This document shows, one piece after another, positions 1-5,886 of a DNA stretch of 12,139 bases (position 1 is the first letter of the stretch; each line of letters starts with the position of its first letter). The stretch comes from an uncultured Peptoniphilus sp. (GTDB taxonomy: Bacteria; Bacillota; Clostridia; Tissierellales; Peptoniphilaceae), in the NCBI GenBank assembly GCA_947254665.1, contig CAMYEJ010000030.1:1-12139 (forward strand), read 5' to 3'. The position numbers were made by a program, and so were the translations under genes. The notes beneath the pieces are model-generated. The model was not told the DNA's origin and did not search any database. It saw only the letters and a list, made by a program, of their open reading frames with translations.

Positions 1-137
1 TTTATGTTATTATATAGCTTTCAAAAATTCAATAGATTTTAAATTTTTTTAAAATGTTTTCCTTATTTTATAATCATATTTATTTCTATTAATTTTATTA
101 TTATTCGCGAATTTTCAAATACTTTGCCAATATCTTA

Positions 138-159
138 TGCTAAAATAACATTGAGGAGG
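138..159 (+). promoter_or_regulatory. Extended -10 promoter and RBS of the SLH protein gene
   Basis: TAAAAT at 141-146 is preceded by TG one base upstream (138-139), which makes an extended -10 element. No good -35 sits at 16-18 bp, consistent with an extended -10 promoter. A strong Shine-Dalgarno GAGGAGG lies at 153-159, five bases before the ATG at 165. The distance from -10 to ATG implies a very short leader. Nothing else is recognised in the AT-rich 1-137. Confidence 0.45.
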
Positions 160-164
160 ATTTT

Positions 165-1421
165 ATGAAAAAGTTTTTATTTTTTATTTCTATTTTGATT
201 ATCGTTTTTATACCTAAAAGTATTTTTGCTTTTACCGATGTAAATTCTCACTGGGCGAAACCTTTTGTGTCTTGGGCCTCAGAAAATGAACTTATTAAAG
301 GGTATCCAAATGGAACTTTTAAACCTGATTCAAATATCACTAATGCTGAATTTTATACAATCGTAAATCACTTTGCAAAATATAATACTTTTGACCACAT
401 TCACTTCAAAGATGTGAAGAAGACGGACTGGTTCTATTCCGAAGTCTGCCGTGGGGTTAAAGCTGGTTACATAAAAGATTCAAACCTAATAGTTTCTCCA
501 AACAAATTTATAACTAGGGATGAGGCTTCTAGAATTATTGCTAGCATATATTCTGGATATTCTCAAAACAAGCTGGGTTTTATTGATAATATAAGTATTG
601 TGAATAAATCTGAGGTTTCATTCCTCGTTGATAGAAAAATAATTTCTGGATATCCTGATGGATTCTTCAAACCTCTAGGTCTTATTACTCGTGGAGAAGC
701 AGCTGCAATGTTTTATAATGCGGATAAAAATCTAGGCGAAGCTACCAAAGATTTTATCTACATTACCCTTATGGCGAAGATAGATAACAGAGAAGACAGC
801 GTTATAAATACTATAAAAGTACAAAAAAATAAAAAGTTTGAGGATTCTAAAAACTTTAATTTAAGTGATGGATATACTTTTGATGGATATTACTTGGATA
901 AGGAAAGGACTAAAAAGGCTAATCTAAACAAAGGTTTCGATGAGGACACCACTCTCTATGCGAAATTCAAGGGAAATTTTGTAAAATTATCCTTTTATAC
1001 AGTTGATAAGAATAAGAGAAAACTCGTGGCAAAATTTGAGATTCCAAAGGGCAAGAGCCTAGATTTAAATTCTATTCCTAATTTACCTATGGGTTATGCT
1101 GGTTGGTTCACAGATAAAAAGGGCGAGGACTACGCAAACTTTGAAGATGTTTTTGAAAAGAATCAAGATTTCTACGCGATTTCAAATTCTAATTCTAACT
1201 CCAATTCAGATTTCACTGCCTCCTTTGTATTCCTAGATGAGTTTGGAAATTCTAGAAGAGTTGAGATTCCTTCAAATTCAAATGGATACTTGGACCTTGT
1301 AAATATTCCTTCTTTACCTGATGGATTTAAGTGGTCACTGGCTTCAGATAGATACATCGAGGCAAATCCTCTTGATAAGATAGACAGAAATATTGTTTTT
1401 TACGGTTTTAAGGTTGATTAG
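165..1421 (+). CDS. Secreted SLH-domain surface protein with InlB-like repeats
   Basis: A 418-residue exported protein. Residues 1-22 form a signal peptide (Lys-Lys n-region, long hydrophobic core, likely cleavage after IFA). Three SLH repeats follow at about 23-64, 80-125 and 138-183. They carry the usual features: FTDVNSHWA at the start, GYPNGTFKP and GYPDGFFKP turns, and ITRDEA and ITRGEA helices. SLH triplets bind secondary cell-wall polymers, so this protein is probably non-covalently wall-anchored. The C-terminal half has three related beta-type units (about 197-269, 273-340, 351-418). The first, with GYTFDGYYLD and TTLYAKF, resembles InlB B-repeat/Listeria-Bacteroides repeats; the other two are degenerate. 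A Ser-Asn run at 340-349 links units two and three. The start is set by the RBS at 153-159. There is no convincing simple terminator downstream, only the palindromic repeats. The ligand or partner is unknown. Confidence 0.88.
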   Translation: MKKFLFFISILIIVFIPKSIFAFTDVNSHWAKPFVSWASENELIKGYPNGTFKPDSNITNAEFYTIVNHFAKYNTFDHIHFKDVKKTDWFYSEVCRGVKAGYIKDSNLIVSPNKFITRDEASRIIASIYSGYSQNKLGFIDNISIVNKSEVSFLVDRKIISGYPDGFFKPLGLITRGEAAAMFYNADKNLGEATKDFIYITLMAKIDNREDSVINTIKVQKNKKFEDSKNFNLSDGYTFDGYYLDKERTKKANLNKGFDEDTTLYAKFKGNFVKLSFYTVDKNKRKLVAKFEIPKGKSLDLNSIPNLPMGYAGWFTDKKGEDYANFEDVFEKNQDFYAISNSNSNSNSDFTASFVFLDEFGNSRRVEIPSNSNGYLDLVNIPSLPDGFKWSLASDRYIEANPLDKIDRNIVFYGFKVD

Positions 1422-1460
1422 ATTTGTTATTATTTGCCAAGATTTCTCTTCGGAAGTTAG

Positions 1461-1602
1461 ACCCGTTCGACTTCAGAGCCTTCGGCTCTTTCGCTCAGGG
1501 TGACTGTAGTTGGGAAGGTATTCTCTATAAATGTTCCAGAGGAAGACAGTCACCCTGAGCGAAGACGGTGGAGCAAGGCGGAACCGTCGAAGTCGAATGG
1601 GT
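1461..1602. repeat. Palindromic repeat element, copy 1 (142 bp)
   Basis: The left arm 1461-1506 and right arm 1547-1602 are inverted repeats. Positions 1490-1506 pair perfectly with 1547-1563 (17 bp). Positions 1461-1474 pair with 1589-1602, with one G-T wobble. Between these stems each arm carries its own hairpin: AGAGCC-ttc-GGCTCT at 1475-1489 on the left, and GACGGT/ACCGTC at 1564-1569/1583-1588 on the right. The predicted fold is a long stem with two lateral hairpins and a 40-nt apical loop. It could act as a MITE-like element, a REP/BIME-type unit, or a transcript-end structure for the upstream SLH gene; function is inferred only. Confidence 0.8.
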
Positions 1603-1688
1603 ATAGCCATTGTGTGGTTATGTATGGGTGACTGCAGTTGGGATATTTTGTAAAAAATAGTTGCAAAGGCTAGGTTAAATATAGGTCA

Positions 1689-1733
1689 GATCCTTCGACT
1701 ACAAAGGCTACGCCTTTTCCGCTCAGGATGACC
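1689..1733. repeat. Palindromic repeat element, half copy
   Basis: A single diverged arm of the same family: GATCCTTCGACTAC, then an inner hairpin AAAGGC-tac-GCCTTT (1703-1717), then CCGCTCAGGATGAC. The partner arm is missing. The upstream flank 1658-1684 is related to the flank before copy 2 (1822-1848), suggesting duplication followed by decay. Confidence 0.65.
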
Positions 1734-1850
1734 AAGTGGGATTGATTGTCGTACGCCTAGCGGCTAAACAAAGAGAGTTTAGTATAAAGGTTGATGGAAG
1801 CAGGTTGCTTCCGCTACGGGGTAGTTGCCAATGGTTCGTTAAATATAGCT

Positions 1851-1989
1851 TATACCCGTTCGACTCACTTCGTTCGCTCAGGGTGACGACCACATAGATA
1901 CATTGTTTCAAAAGAGAACTCAAGGAAGACAGTCACCCTGAGCGAAAATAACGAAGCCTTGGCTGAGTCATTGTAGTCGAATGGGTATA
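1851..1989. repeat. Palindromic repeat element, copy 2 (139 bp)
   Basis: Same architecture as copy 1. Positions 1873-1887 pair perfectly with 1932-1946 (15 bp), and 1851-1865 pair with 1975-1989 apart from one G-T wobble. The element begins TATACCCG and ends TGGGTATA, so it is bounded by TA. The right arm contains a small inner hairpin AGCC-tt-GGCT (1955-1964); the left arm has no clear one. Its first 23 right-arm bases (1924-1946) are identical to 1541-1563 of copy 1, while the inner segment is unrelated. Confidence 0.8.
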
Positions 1990-2042
1990 ACCATGGTGAG
2001 GTCATGTATTGATGATTTCAAAAAAATATTAATACAACCAAA

Positions 2043-2073
2043 CAAAAATATCCCCTAGAATTTTCTAGGGGAT
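2043..2073 (-). terminator. Intrinsic terminator of the HAD phosphatase gene
   Basis: A nine-base-pair stem, TCCCCTAGA (2051-2059) with TCTAGGGGA (2064-2072), closes a 4-nt loop. On the minus strand it is followed by a T-rich tract (complement of 2043-2050). It lies just beyond the stop codon at 2088. On the plus strand the tail is GATTTATTTA, a weaker T-tract. Confidence 0.8.
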
Positions 2074-2087
2074 TTATTTATCTAATT

Positions 2088-3104
2088 TTATTCTGAAACG
2101 AGTACTCCTTTTTCTTCGTCCCTTTTCTGTAAAAGATAGATGGTGTTTTCAAATTCTTTTTTTCTCGCCATTTCTTTTAGGGTTTCGATCTTTCCAGTAG
2201 TGTTTCGATTTATTATAAGTCCGTATTTTAAGCCTTCGTCTGTCAATGCGTAGTAGTCTCCATCTGAGTCGCCTATATAAAGCGTTGCAGGGCTATTATA
2301 TCTATCTTTTAAAATCTCTAGATATTCCCCTTTGCCTTTGCCCATGGTCAACAGTTTTCCTTCGTCACCTTCTGCCTGTAGTACTCCGTCTTTTTCTACA
2401 AGTTCAAGACCTACTACTTTCTCGAATAATCCTGGAGAGCATCTGTTCATAAATTCATCCACTACGATTCTTGATGATGCTGTGCATACATATGCTTTTG
2501 CGCCTTTAGATTTGATATCTTGTACAAGTGCTTCTACTTCTTCAAACTTGCCAACTCCAACATCGATGTAGGAATGCAATTTGTACTTTCCTTCGAAGTT
2601 AAATTCCAATCTTTGAAAAGAAATTGATCTCGTGTAATCGTACATTTCTCCCACCATTTCTCTTAGTTCTTCTTCGGTGAAGTTTTTAAATAGGTAGAGT
2701 ATTCTAAATCCAACAGTCTTTTTTTTGTCGTAGTAGCTAAGTTCCAAATATAGGTAGCACATGAGTTCTATAAATTCTACGTAGTGTGGGTTTTCTTCGA
2801 ACTCATCATCTTCTACTAACTCTTCGAAATAGGATGCTGCTAAATCTGCTGCATATTTCGCTTCATTCACTATTCTCTCATCATCTGGCAAATCTTTAAA
2901 TAGCACTTCTCTAAATTCTTCCGGAGTCATTTTATATTTTAAGCTCACAAGTTGGTAGAAGAATAGATTTTCTTCCGTATCGTGCATGACATAGGAATTG
3001 TCGCAATCGGTAACTATGTAGTCCCCTTCTTTTATTGAGTCTAAGAGTTCGTTTAAAATTTTGTAATTGTCCTTACCAAATCTATTTCTATACTTCTCTA
3101 ACAT
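2088..3104 (-). CDS. HAD-superfamily phosphatase (HAD-IB-like)
   Basis: A 338-residue cytoplasmic hydrolase. Motif I is DCDNS, with the likely nucleophile Asp33 and the acid/base Asp35. Motif II is CTAS (Thr208). Lysine candidates for motif III lie in GKGKGEYL (255-262). Motif IV is YIGDSDGDYY, with Asp279, Asp281 and Asp283 as Mg2+ ligands. About 170 residues between motifs I and II form a mostly helical, acidic C1-type cap, which places it near phosphoserine-phosphatase-like (IB) members; the substrate cannot be told. The start is ATG at 3104, with GGAGG four bases upstream. The gene follows the CopZ-like gene on the same strand, separated by only 40 bp that hold a terminator, so it depends on read-through or on a promoter inside the upstream gene. 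Confidence 0.85.
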   Translation of the reverse strand: MLEKYRNRFGKDNYKILNELLDSIKEGDYIVTDCDNSYVMHDTEENLFFYQLVSLKYKMTPEEFREVLFKDLPDDERIVNEAKYAADLAASYFEELVEDDEFEENPHYVEFIELMCYLYLELSYYDKKKTVGFRILYLFKNFTEEELREMVGEMYDYTRSISFQRLEFNFEGKYKLHSYIDVGVGKFEEVEALVQDIKSKGAKAYVCTASSRIVVDEFMNRCSPGLFEKVVGLELVEKDGVLQAEGDEGKLLTMGKGKGEYLEILKDRYNSPATLYIGDSDGDYYALTDEGLKYGLIINRNTTGKIETLKEMARKKEFENTIYLLQKRDEEKGVLVSE

Positions 3105-3111
3105 CGATCCT

Positions 3112-3143
3112 CCAAATAAAAAAGGCTCACTTAGTGAACCTTT
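3112..3143 (-). terminator. Terminator between the metal chaperone and HAD genes
   Basis: On the minus strand AAAGGUUCAC pairs with GUGAGCCUUU (3121-3130 with 3134-3143, plus-strand numbering) around a TAA loop. There is one U-G wobble, and a run of T and TATTT follows. The U-tract runs directly into the GGAGG ribosome binding site of the HAD gene, so no separate promoter fits between them. Confidence 0.75.
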
Positions 3144-3144
3144 A

Positions 3145-3351
3145 TTAATTTATTCCTAGTACTTTGTATCCCGCTTTTTCTACTGCTTCTTTAAGTGCTT
3201 CATCGTTTAGGTTTTCACCTTCAACGGTAGCTTGCTTTCTAAATAGGGAAATCTTAACGTCCAAGTTTGAATCAAGTGCTTCTAGAGCTTCTTTTACGTG
3301 GGCGCTACAATTTTCACATTTCATTCCTTCAATCTTTATAATCTTCTTCAT
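3145..3351 (-). CDS. CopZ-like heavy-metal-associated (HMA) chaperone
   Basis: A 68-residue single HMA domain, the usual length for a free-standing chaperone. The metal-binding loop GMKCENC carries the two cysteines of the MxCxxC motif (Cys13, Cys16). The remainder follows the ferredoxin-like beta-alpha-beta-beta-alpha-beta pattern (EALEALDSNLDV; ATVEGENLNDEALKEAVEKAGY). The family binds Cu(I) and hands it to P-type ATPases or repressors; other soft metals are possible. The start ATG at 3351 has GAGGAGG six bases upstream, inside the end of the glutamate racemase gene, and the two frames overlap by 23 bp, implying translational coupling. No copper ATPase or CsoR/CopY-type regulator is visible in the window, which is unusual for a copper chaperone. 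Confidence 0.9.
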   Translation of the reverse strand: MKKIIKIEGMKCENCSAHVKEALEALDSNLDVKISLFRKQATVEGENLNDEALKEAVEKAGYKVLGIN

Positions 3352-4132
3352 TTATTTCCTCCTCATTATAATCCATGTTTAAAATACTTTTTACCATCTT
3401 CGATAGATCCTTGGAGCTGTGAGATGTGTAAAGTTTAATTCCACTTCTTTTATTTTCAAAATCCCTATCCTGCAAGAATTCACTTACAGTCTCTGCAAGA
3501 GATTTTGCCGGATCGACTATGGTCACTTTCTTGCCCATTTCTTCAAGGACTTTTTCTATGGCAGGTCTTGCCAATGGAAAGTGGGTGCATCCTAGAACGA
3601 GTGTGTCAAAATCAAAATCTCTGTACTCTTCTAAATATTCTTTCACCACCTGCACCACAAGGTCGTCATCTATGTGTCCATCTTCCACTGCCCTTACCAA
3701 GTTACTACAACCTTTTGCCCTTACGTCTGCACTTGGCACCAAGGACTTAATCTTCTCTTGGTAGATTCCATTTTCCACAGTGGATTCGGTTGCGATTACA
3801 AGTATTTTGTTATTTTTAGTTGCCTTTACTATTTCAGATATTCCGGATCTAATTATTCCAAAGATTGGAAACCCAAAGATTGCCTTTAGGTATCTCTCTG
3901 CGTTTGCCGTCGCCGTATTGCAAGCTATGACCACCATATCCACATTCTGTCTATCTATAAAATTAAAAGATATCTTCGTTAAATTCCTGATTTCACCGGG
4001 AGTCTTCTCCCCGTAAGGAAGATTCTTCTGGTCGCAGTAGTATATGTACTCTTCATCTGGAAGAACTTTTAAAAGTTCCTTGAGCACACTCACTCCGCCG
4101 ACTCCGGAGTCAAATATTCCAATTTTAGCCAT
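3329..4132 (-). CDS. murI: Glutamate racemase
   Basis: Converts L-glutamate to D-glutamate in the cytoplasm for peptidoglycan precursor synthesis, without a cofactor. The 267-residue length is typical. Diagnostic motifs are FDSGVGG (7-13, with Asp8-Ser9 at the active site), LPYGEKT (38-44), the first catalytic cysteine in ACNTAT (Cys71), ATESTVENGIY (114-124) and the second catalytic cysteine in GCTHFPL (Cys182). The start ATG at 4132 has AGGTG five bases upstream. It is the first gene of a minus-strand unit with a good sigma-A promoter. The acidic C-terminal tail (about 251-267, rich in Asp and Glu) is encoded by the stretch that also holds the RBS and first codons of the downstream metal-chaperone gene. 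Confidence 0.96.
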   Translation of the reverse strand: MAKIGIFDSGVGGVSVLKELLKVLPDEEYIYYCDQKNLPYGEKTPGEIRNLTKISFNFIDRQNVDMVVIACNTATANAERYLKAIFGFPIFGIIRSGISEIVKATKNNKILVIATESTVENGIYQEKIKSLVPSADVRAKGCSNLVRAVEDGHIDDDLVVQVVKEYLEEYRDFDFDTLVLGCTHFPLARPAIEKVLEEMGKKVTIVDPAKSLAETVSEFLQDRDFENKRSGIKLYTSHSSKDLSKMVKSILNMDYNEEEINEEDYKD

Positions 4133-4148
4133 TGTATCACCTATTTAA

Positions 4149-4177
4149 ATTATACACTTATAAGCTAAAACTTCCAA
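4149..4177 (-). promoter_or_regulatory. Sigma-A promoter for the murI unit
   Basis: On the minus strand, TTGGAA (-35, complement of 4172-4177) is followed by a 17-bp spacer and a perfect TATAAT (-10, complement of 4149-4154). The -10 lies 16 bp upstream of the start codon, giving a short leader containing AGGTG. Confidence 0.75.
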
Positions 4178-4215
4178 CTTTTAAATTTATTCCCTTTTTT
4201 CTTTATAAATGTGAT

Positions 4216-4250
4216 GTTATCAGAAAAGTTTCATTCGTTAAAATGATAAC
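4216..4250. promoter_or_regulatory. Inverted repeat in the murI/aldehyde dehydrogenase divergent region
   Basis: GTTATCA (4216-4222) and TGATAAC (4244-4250) are perfect inverted copies with centres 28 bp apart, close to three helical turns. The pair lies upstream of the aldehyde dehydrogenase -35. It may be a binding site for a dimeric regulator, but a 7-bp match in AT-rich DNA can occur by chance. Confidence 0.3.
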
Positions 4251-4264
4251 TATTATTATTTATG

Positions 4265-4320
4265 TTGTTTAAAAATTTTTCCAGGGTATAATTAAAATAC
4301 AAAATAATTAACTAGGAGGG
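4265..4320 (+). promoter_or_regulatory. Promoter and RBS of the aldehyde dehydrogenase gene
   Basis: A weak -35 TTGTTT (4265-4270) stands 16 bp before a perfect -10 TATAAT (4287-4292) within AGGGTATAAT. AGGAGGG at 4314-4320 is a strong Shine-Dalgarno seven bases before the ATG at 4328. Confidence 0.65.
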
Positions 4321-4327
4321 ATTTTTA

Positions 4328-5812
4328 ATGAAAAAACCTGAATTAAATTTAGATAAAATGTACAAACTTTTTATAGGCGGAGAATGGGTAGAAGCTGAAG
4401 ACAAAGAAACCCTTAATAGTTTTTCTCCTGCCGACGGATCTCTTTTAGCTGAGATTTCTGAAGCTACAAGATCCGATGTAGATAAGGCTGTCGATGCAGC
4501 ATGGAAAGCTTTTGAATCTTATAGACACACTACTGTAAAAGAAAGAGCTAAGATTTTAAATGAGATTGCTGATATTATCGATGCAAATAAAGAACATCTT
4601 GCAATGGTAGAAACCATGGACAACGGTAAACCTATTAGAGAAACTTTGAACGTGGACATTCCTCTAGCTGCTGATCATTTTAGATATTTCGCTGGAGTTA
4701 TCCTTGCAGACGAAGGAACTCTAAATAAGTTTGACGCTCACAATATTTCTCTAGTTATAAGAGAACCTATCGGTGTAGTTGGTCAAGTAATTCCTTGGAA
4801 CTTCCCATTTTTAATGGCTGCTTGGAAACTTGCTCCTGCACTTGCTGCCGGTGATGCAATAGTTATAAAACCATCTTCAACTACTTCACTTTCACTTCTT
4901 GAACTTATGAAGCTTATTGAAAATGTAGTTCCAAAGGGAGTTATAAATCTTATCACTGGATCAGGTTCAAAATCTGGCGAATACCTACTTCAAAACGATA
5001 GGCTATCCAAACTCGCATTTACAGGTTCTACCGAGATCGGATACGAAGTTGCAAAGGCTGCTGCTGATAAACTTATCCCAGCTACCCTTGAACTAGGAGG
5101 AAAATCTGCAAATATTTTCTTTGACGATTGCGATATGGACGTGGCTATGGACGGACTTCTACTTGGGATTTTATTTAATCAAGGACAAGTTTGTTGTGCA
5201 GGATCAAGAGTCTTCGTTCAAGAAGGAATCTATGATGAATTTGTAAAACGCGCAGTTGAAAAATTCAAGAGTGTAAAGGTTGGACTTCCATGGGATCCAG
5301 AAACACAAATGGGTGCACAAATATCTCCAGGACAACAAAATAAAGTCCTAGGATATATAGATGTTGCTGTTAGAGAAGGTGCTAAGATTGCCATAGGTGG
5401 TAAGAAACACGCAGACAAAGAGTTAAAGGACGGAGTATTTATAGAACCTACTTTAATTACAGAAGTTACCAACGAAATGACTGTCGCTAGAGAAGAAATC
5501 TTCGGACCAGTTGCAGTAGTTATCAAATTCAAAGATGAAGCGGATGTAATCAGAATGGCAAATGAATCTGAATACGGCCTTGGTGGCGGAGTGTTCACTC
5601 AAGATATAAACAAGGCTTTAAATGTTGCAAACTCACTTGAAACTGGTAGAGTTTGGATCAACACTTACAATGCCATCCCTGAAGGGGCTCCATTCGGTGG
5701 TTACAAAAAATCTGGTATCGGTAGAGAAACTCACAAGATGATACTCGATGCATATTCACAATTCAAAAATATAATAATTAAGACCGATGGAAAACCATCT
5801 GGACTTTATTAA
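4328..5812 (+). CDS. NAD(P)-dependent aldehyde dehydrogenase (AldB/ExaC-like)
   Basis: Oxidises an aldehyde to the carboxylic acid with NAD(P)+ in the cytoplasm. The 494 residues match a full-length ALDH. Visible motifs: PWNFPF with oxyanion-hole Asn158; VIKPSS with coenzyme-binding Lys181; FTGST (231-235); ELGGK with general-base Glu255; GQVCCAGSR with the catalytic cysteine probably Cys289 by alignment to the GQCCCAGSR of mammalian ALDH2; and EEIFGP with Glu390. The C-terminus, ending KPSGLY, recalls the AldB/ExaC acetaldehyde dehydrogenase branch, so short aliphatic aldehydes are a reasonable guess, but the substrate is not proven. It is monocistronic, with its own promoter and a strong terminator at 5824. 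Role inferred: aldehyde detoxification or redox balance. Confidence 0.93.
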   Translation: MKKPELNLDKMYKLFIGGEWVEAEDKETLNSFSPADGSLLAEISEATRSDVDKAVDAAWKAFESYRHTTVKERAKILNEIADIIDANKEHLAMVETMDNGKPIRETLNVDIPLAADHFRYFAGVILADEGTLNKFDAHNISLVIREPIGVVGQVIPWNFPFLMAAWKLAPALAAGDAIVIKPSSTTSLSLLELMKLIENVVPKGVINLITGSGSKSGEYLLQNDRLSKLAFTGSTEIGYEVAKAAADKLIPATLELGGKSANIFFDDCDMDVAMDGLLLGILFNQGQVCCAGSRVFVQEGIYDEFVKRAVEKFKSVKVGLPWDPETQMGAQISPGQQNKVLGYIDVAVREGAKIAIGGKKHADKELKDGVFIEPTLITEVTNEMTVAREEIFGPVAVVIKFKDEADVIRMANESEYGLGGGVFTQDINKALNVANSLETGRVWINTYNAIPEGAPFGGYKKSGIGRETHKMILDAYSQFKNIIIKTDGKPSGLY

Positions 5813-5823
5813 CCTCCTATATG

Positions 5824-5854
5824 AAAAGAGCTTCACTACGAAGCTCTTTTTTTT
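5824..5854 (+). terminator. Intrinsic terminator of the aldehyde dehydrogenase gene
   Basis: A perfect 11-bp stem, AAAAGAGCTTC (5824-5834) with GAAGCTCTTTT (5840-5850), closes a 5-nt loop and runs into eight consecutive T (5847-5854). It begins 11 bases after the stop codon. Confidence 0.92.
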
Positions 5855-5856
5855 GT

Positions 5857-5883
5857 AAAAATAAATCCCCGGTTAACCGGGGA
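5857..5883 (-). terminator. Intrinsic terminator of the YcdB-like gene
   Basis: An 18-base perfect palindrome at 5866-5883 (core CCCCGGTTAACCGGGG) sits just past the stop codon at 5887. On the minus strand it is followed by ATTTATTTTTAC. Together with the terminator at 5824-5854 it forms a back-to-back pair insulating two convergent genes. Confidence 0.85.
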
Positions 5884-5886
5884 AAT

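Larger units (their letters stand above)
1422..2045. repeat. Gene-free mosaic of palindromic repeat elements
   Basis: This stretch has no supportable gene. It is more GC-rich than its surroundings and is built from related pieces: a complete inverted-repeat element (1461-1602), a half element (1689-1733) and a second complete element (1851-1989). Flanks are also duplicated: 1592-1625 matches 1976-2009 (30 of 34), 1658-1684 matches 1822-1848 (22 of 27), and 1498-1514 matches 1626-1642 (16 of 17). A separate hairpin GGAAGC-aggtt-GCTTCC lies at 1796-1812. The ACTTCG/GCTCAGGG core resembles dispersed palindromic repeats found in many bacterial genomes. Short open frames here read VTLSERSES, a well-known spurious translation of such repeats. 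Confidence 0.8.

Noticed and set aside
1723..1923. Minus-strand 66-codon open frame in the repeat region containing VTLSERSES
   Set aside because: This peptide is the recurring artefact of translating the GCTCAGGGTGAC palindromic repeat. The frame has no RBS and crosses unrelated repeat units.
1461..1989. CRISPR-like array
   Set aside because: The units are inverted palindromic elements of unequal spacing, not short direct repeats with uniform spacers, and no cas gene is present.
3505..4016. Several plus-strand frames opposite murI
   Set aside because: All overlap each other and the conserved racemase coding strand; none has an RBS or a recognisable protein pattern.
5230..5598. Antisense 122-codon frame within the aldehyde dehydrogenase gene
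   Set aside because: It lies wholly opposite a well-supported gene, has no RBS, and its Ser/Thr/Pro-rich composition is typical of shadow frames.
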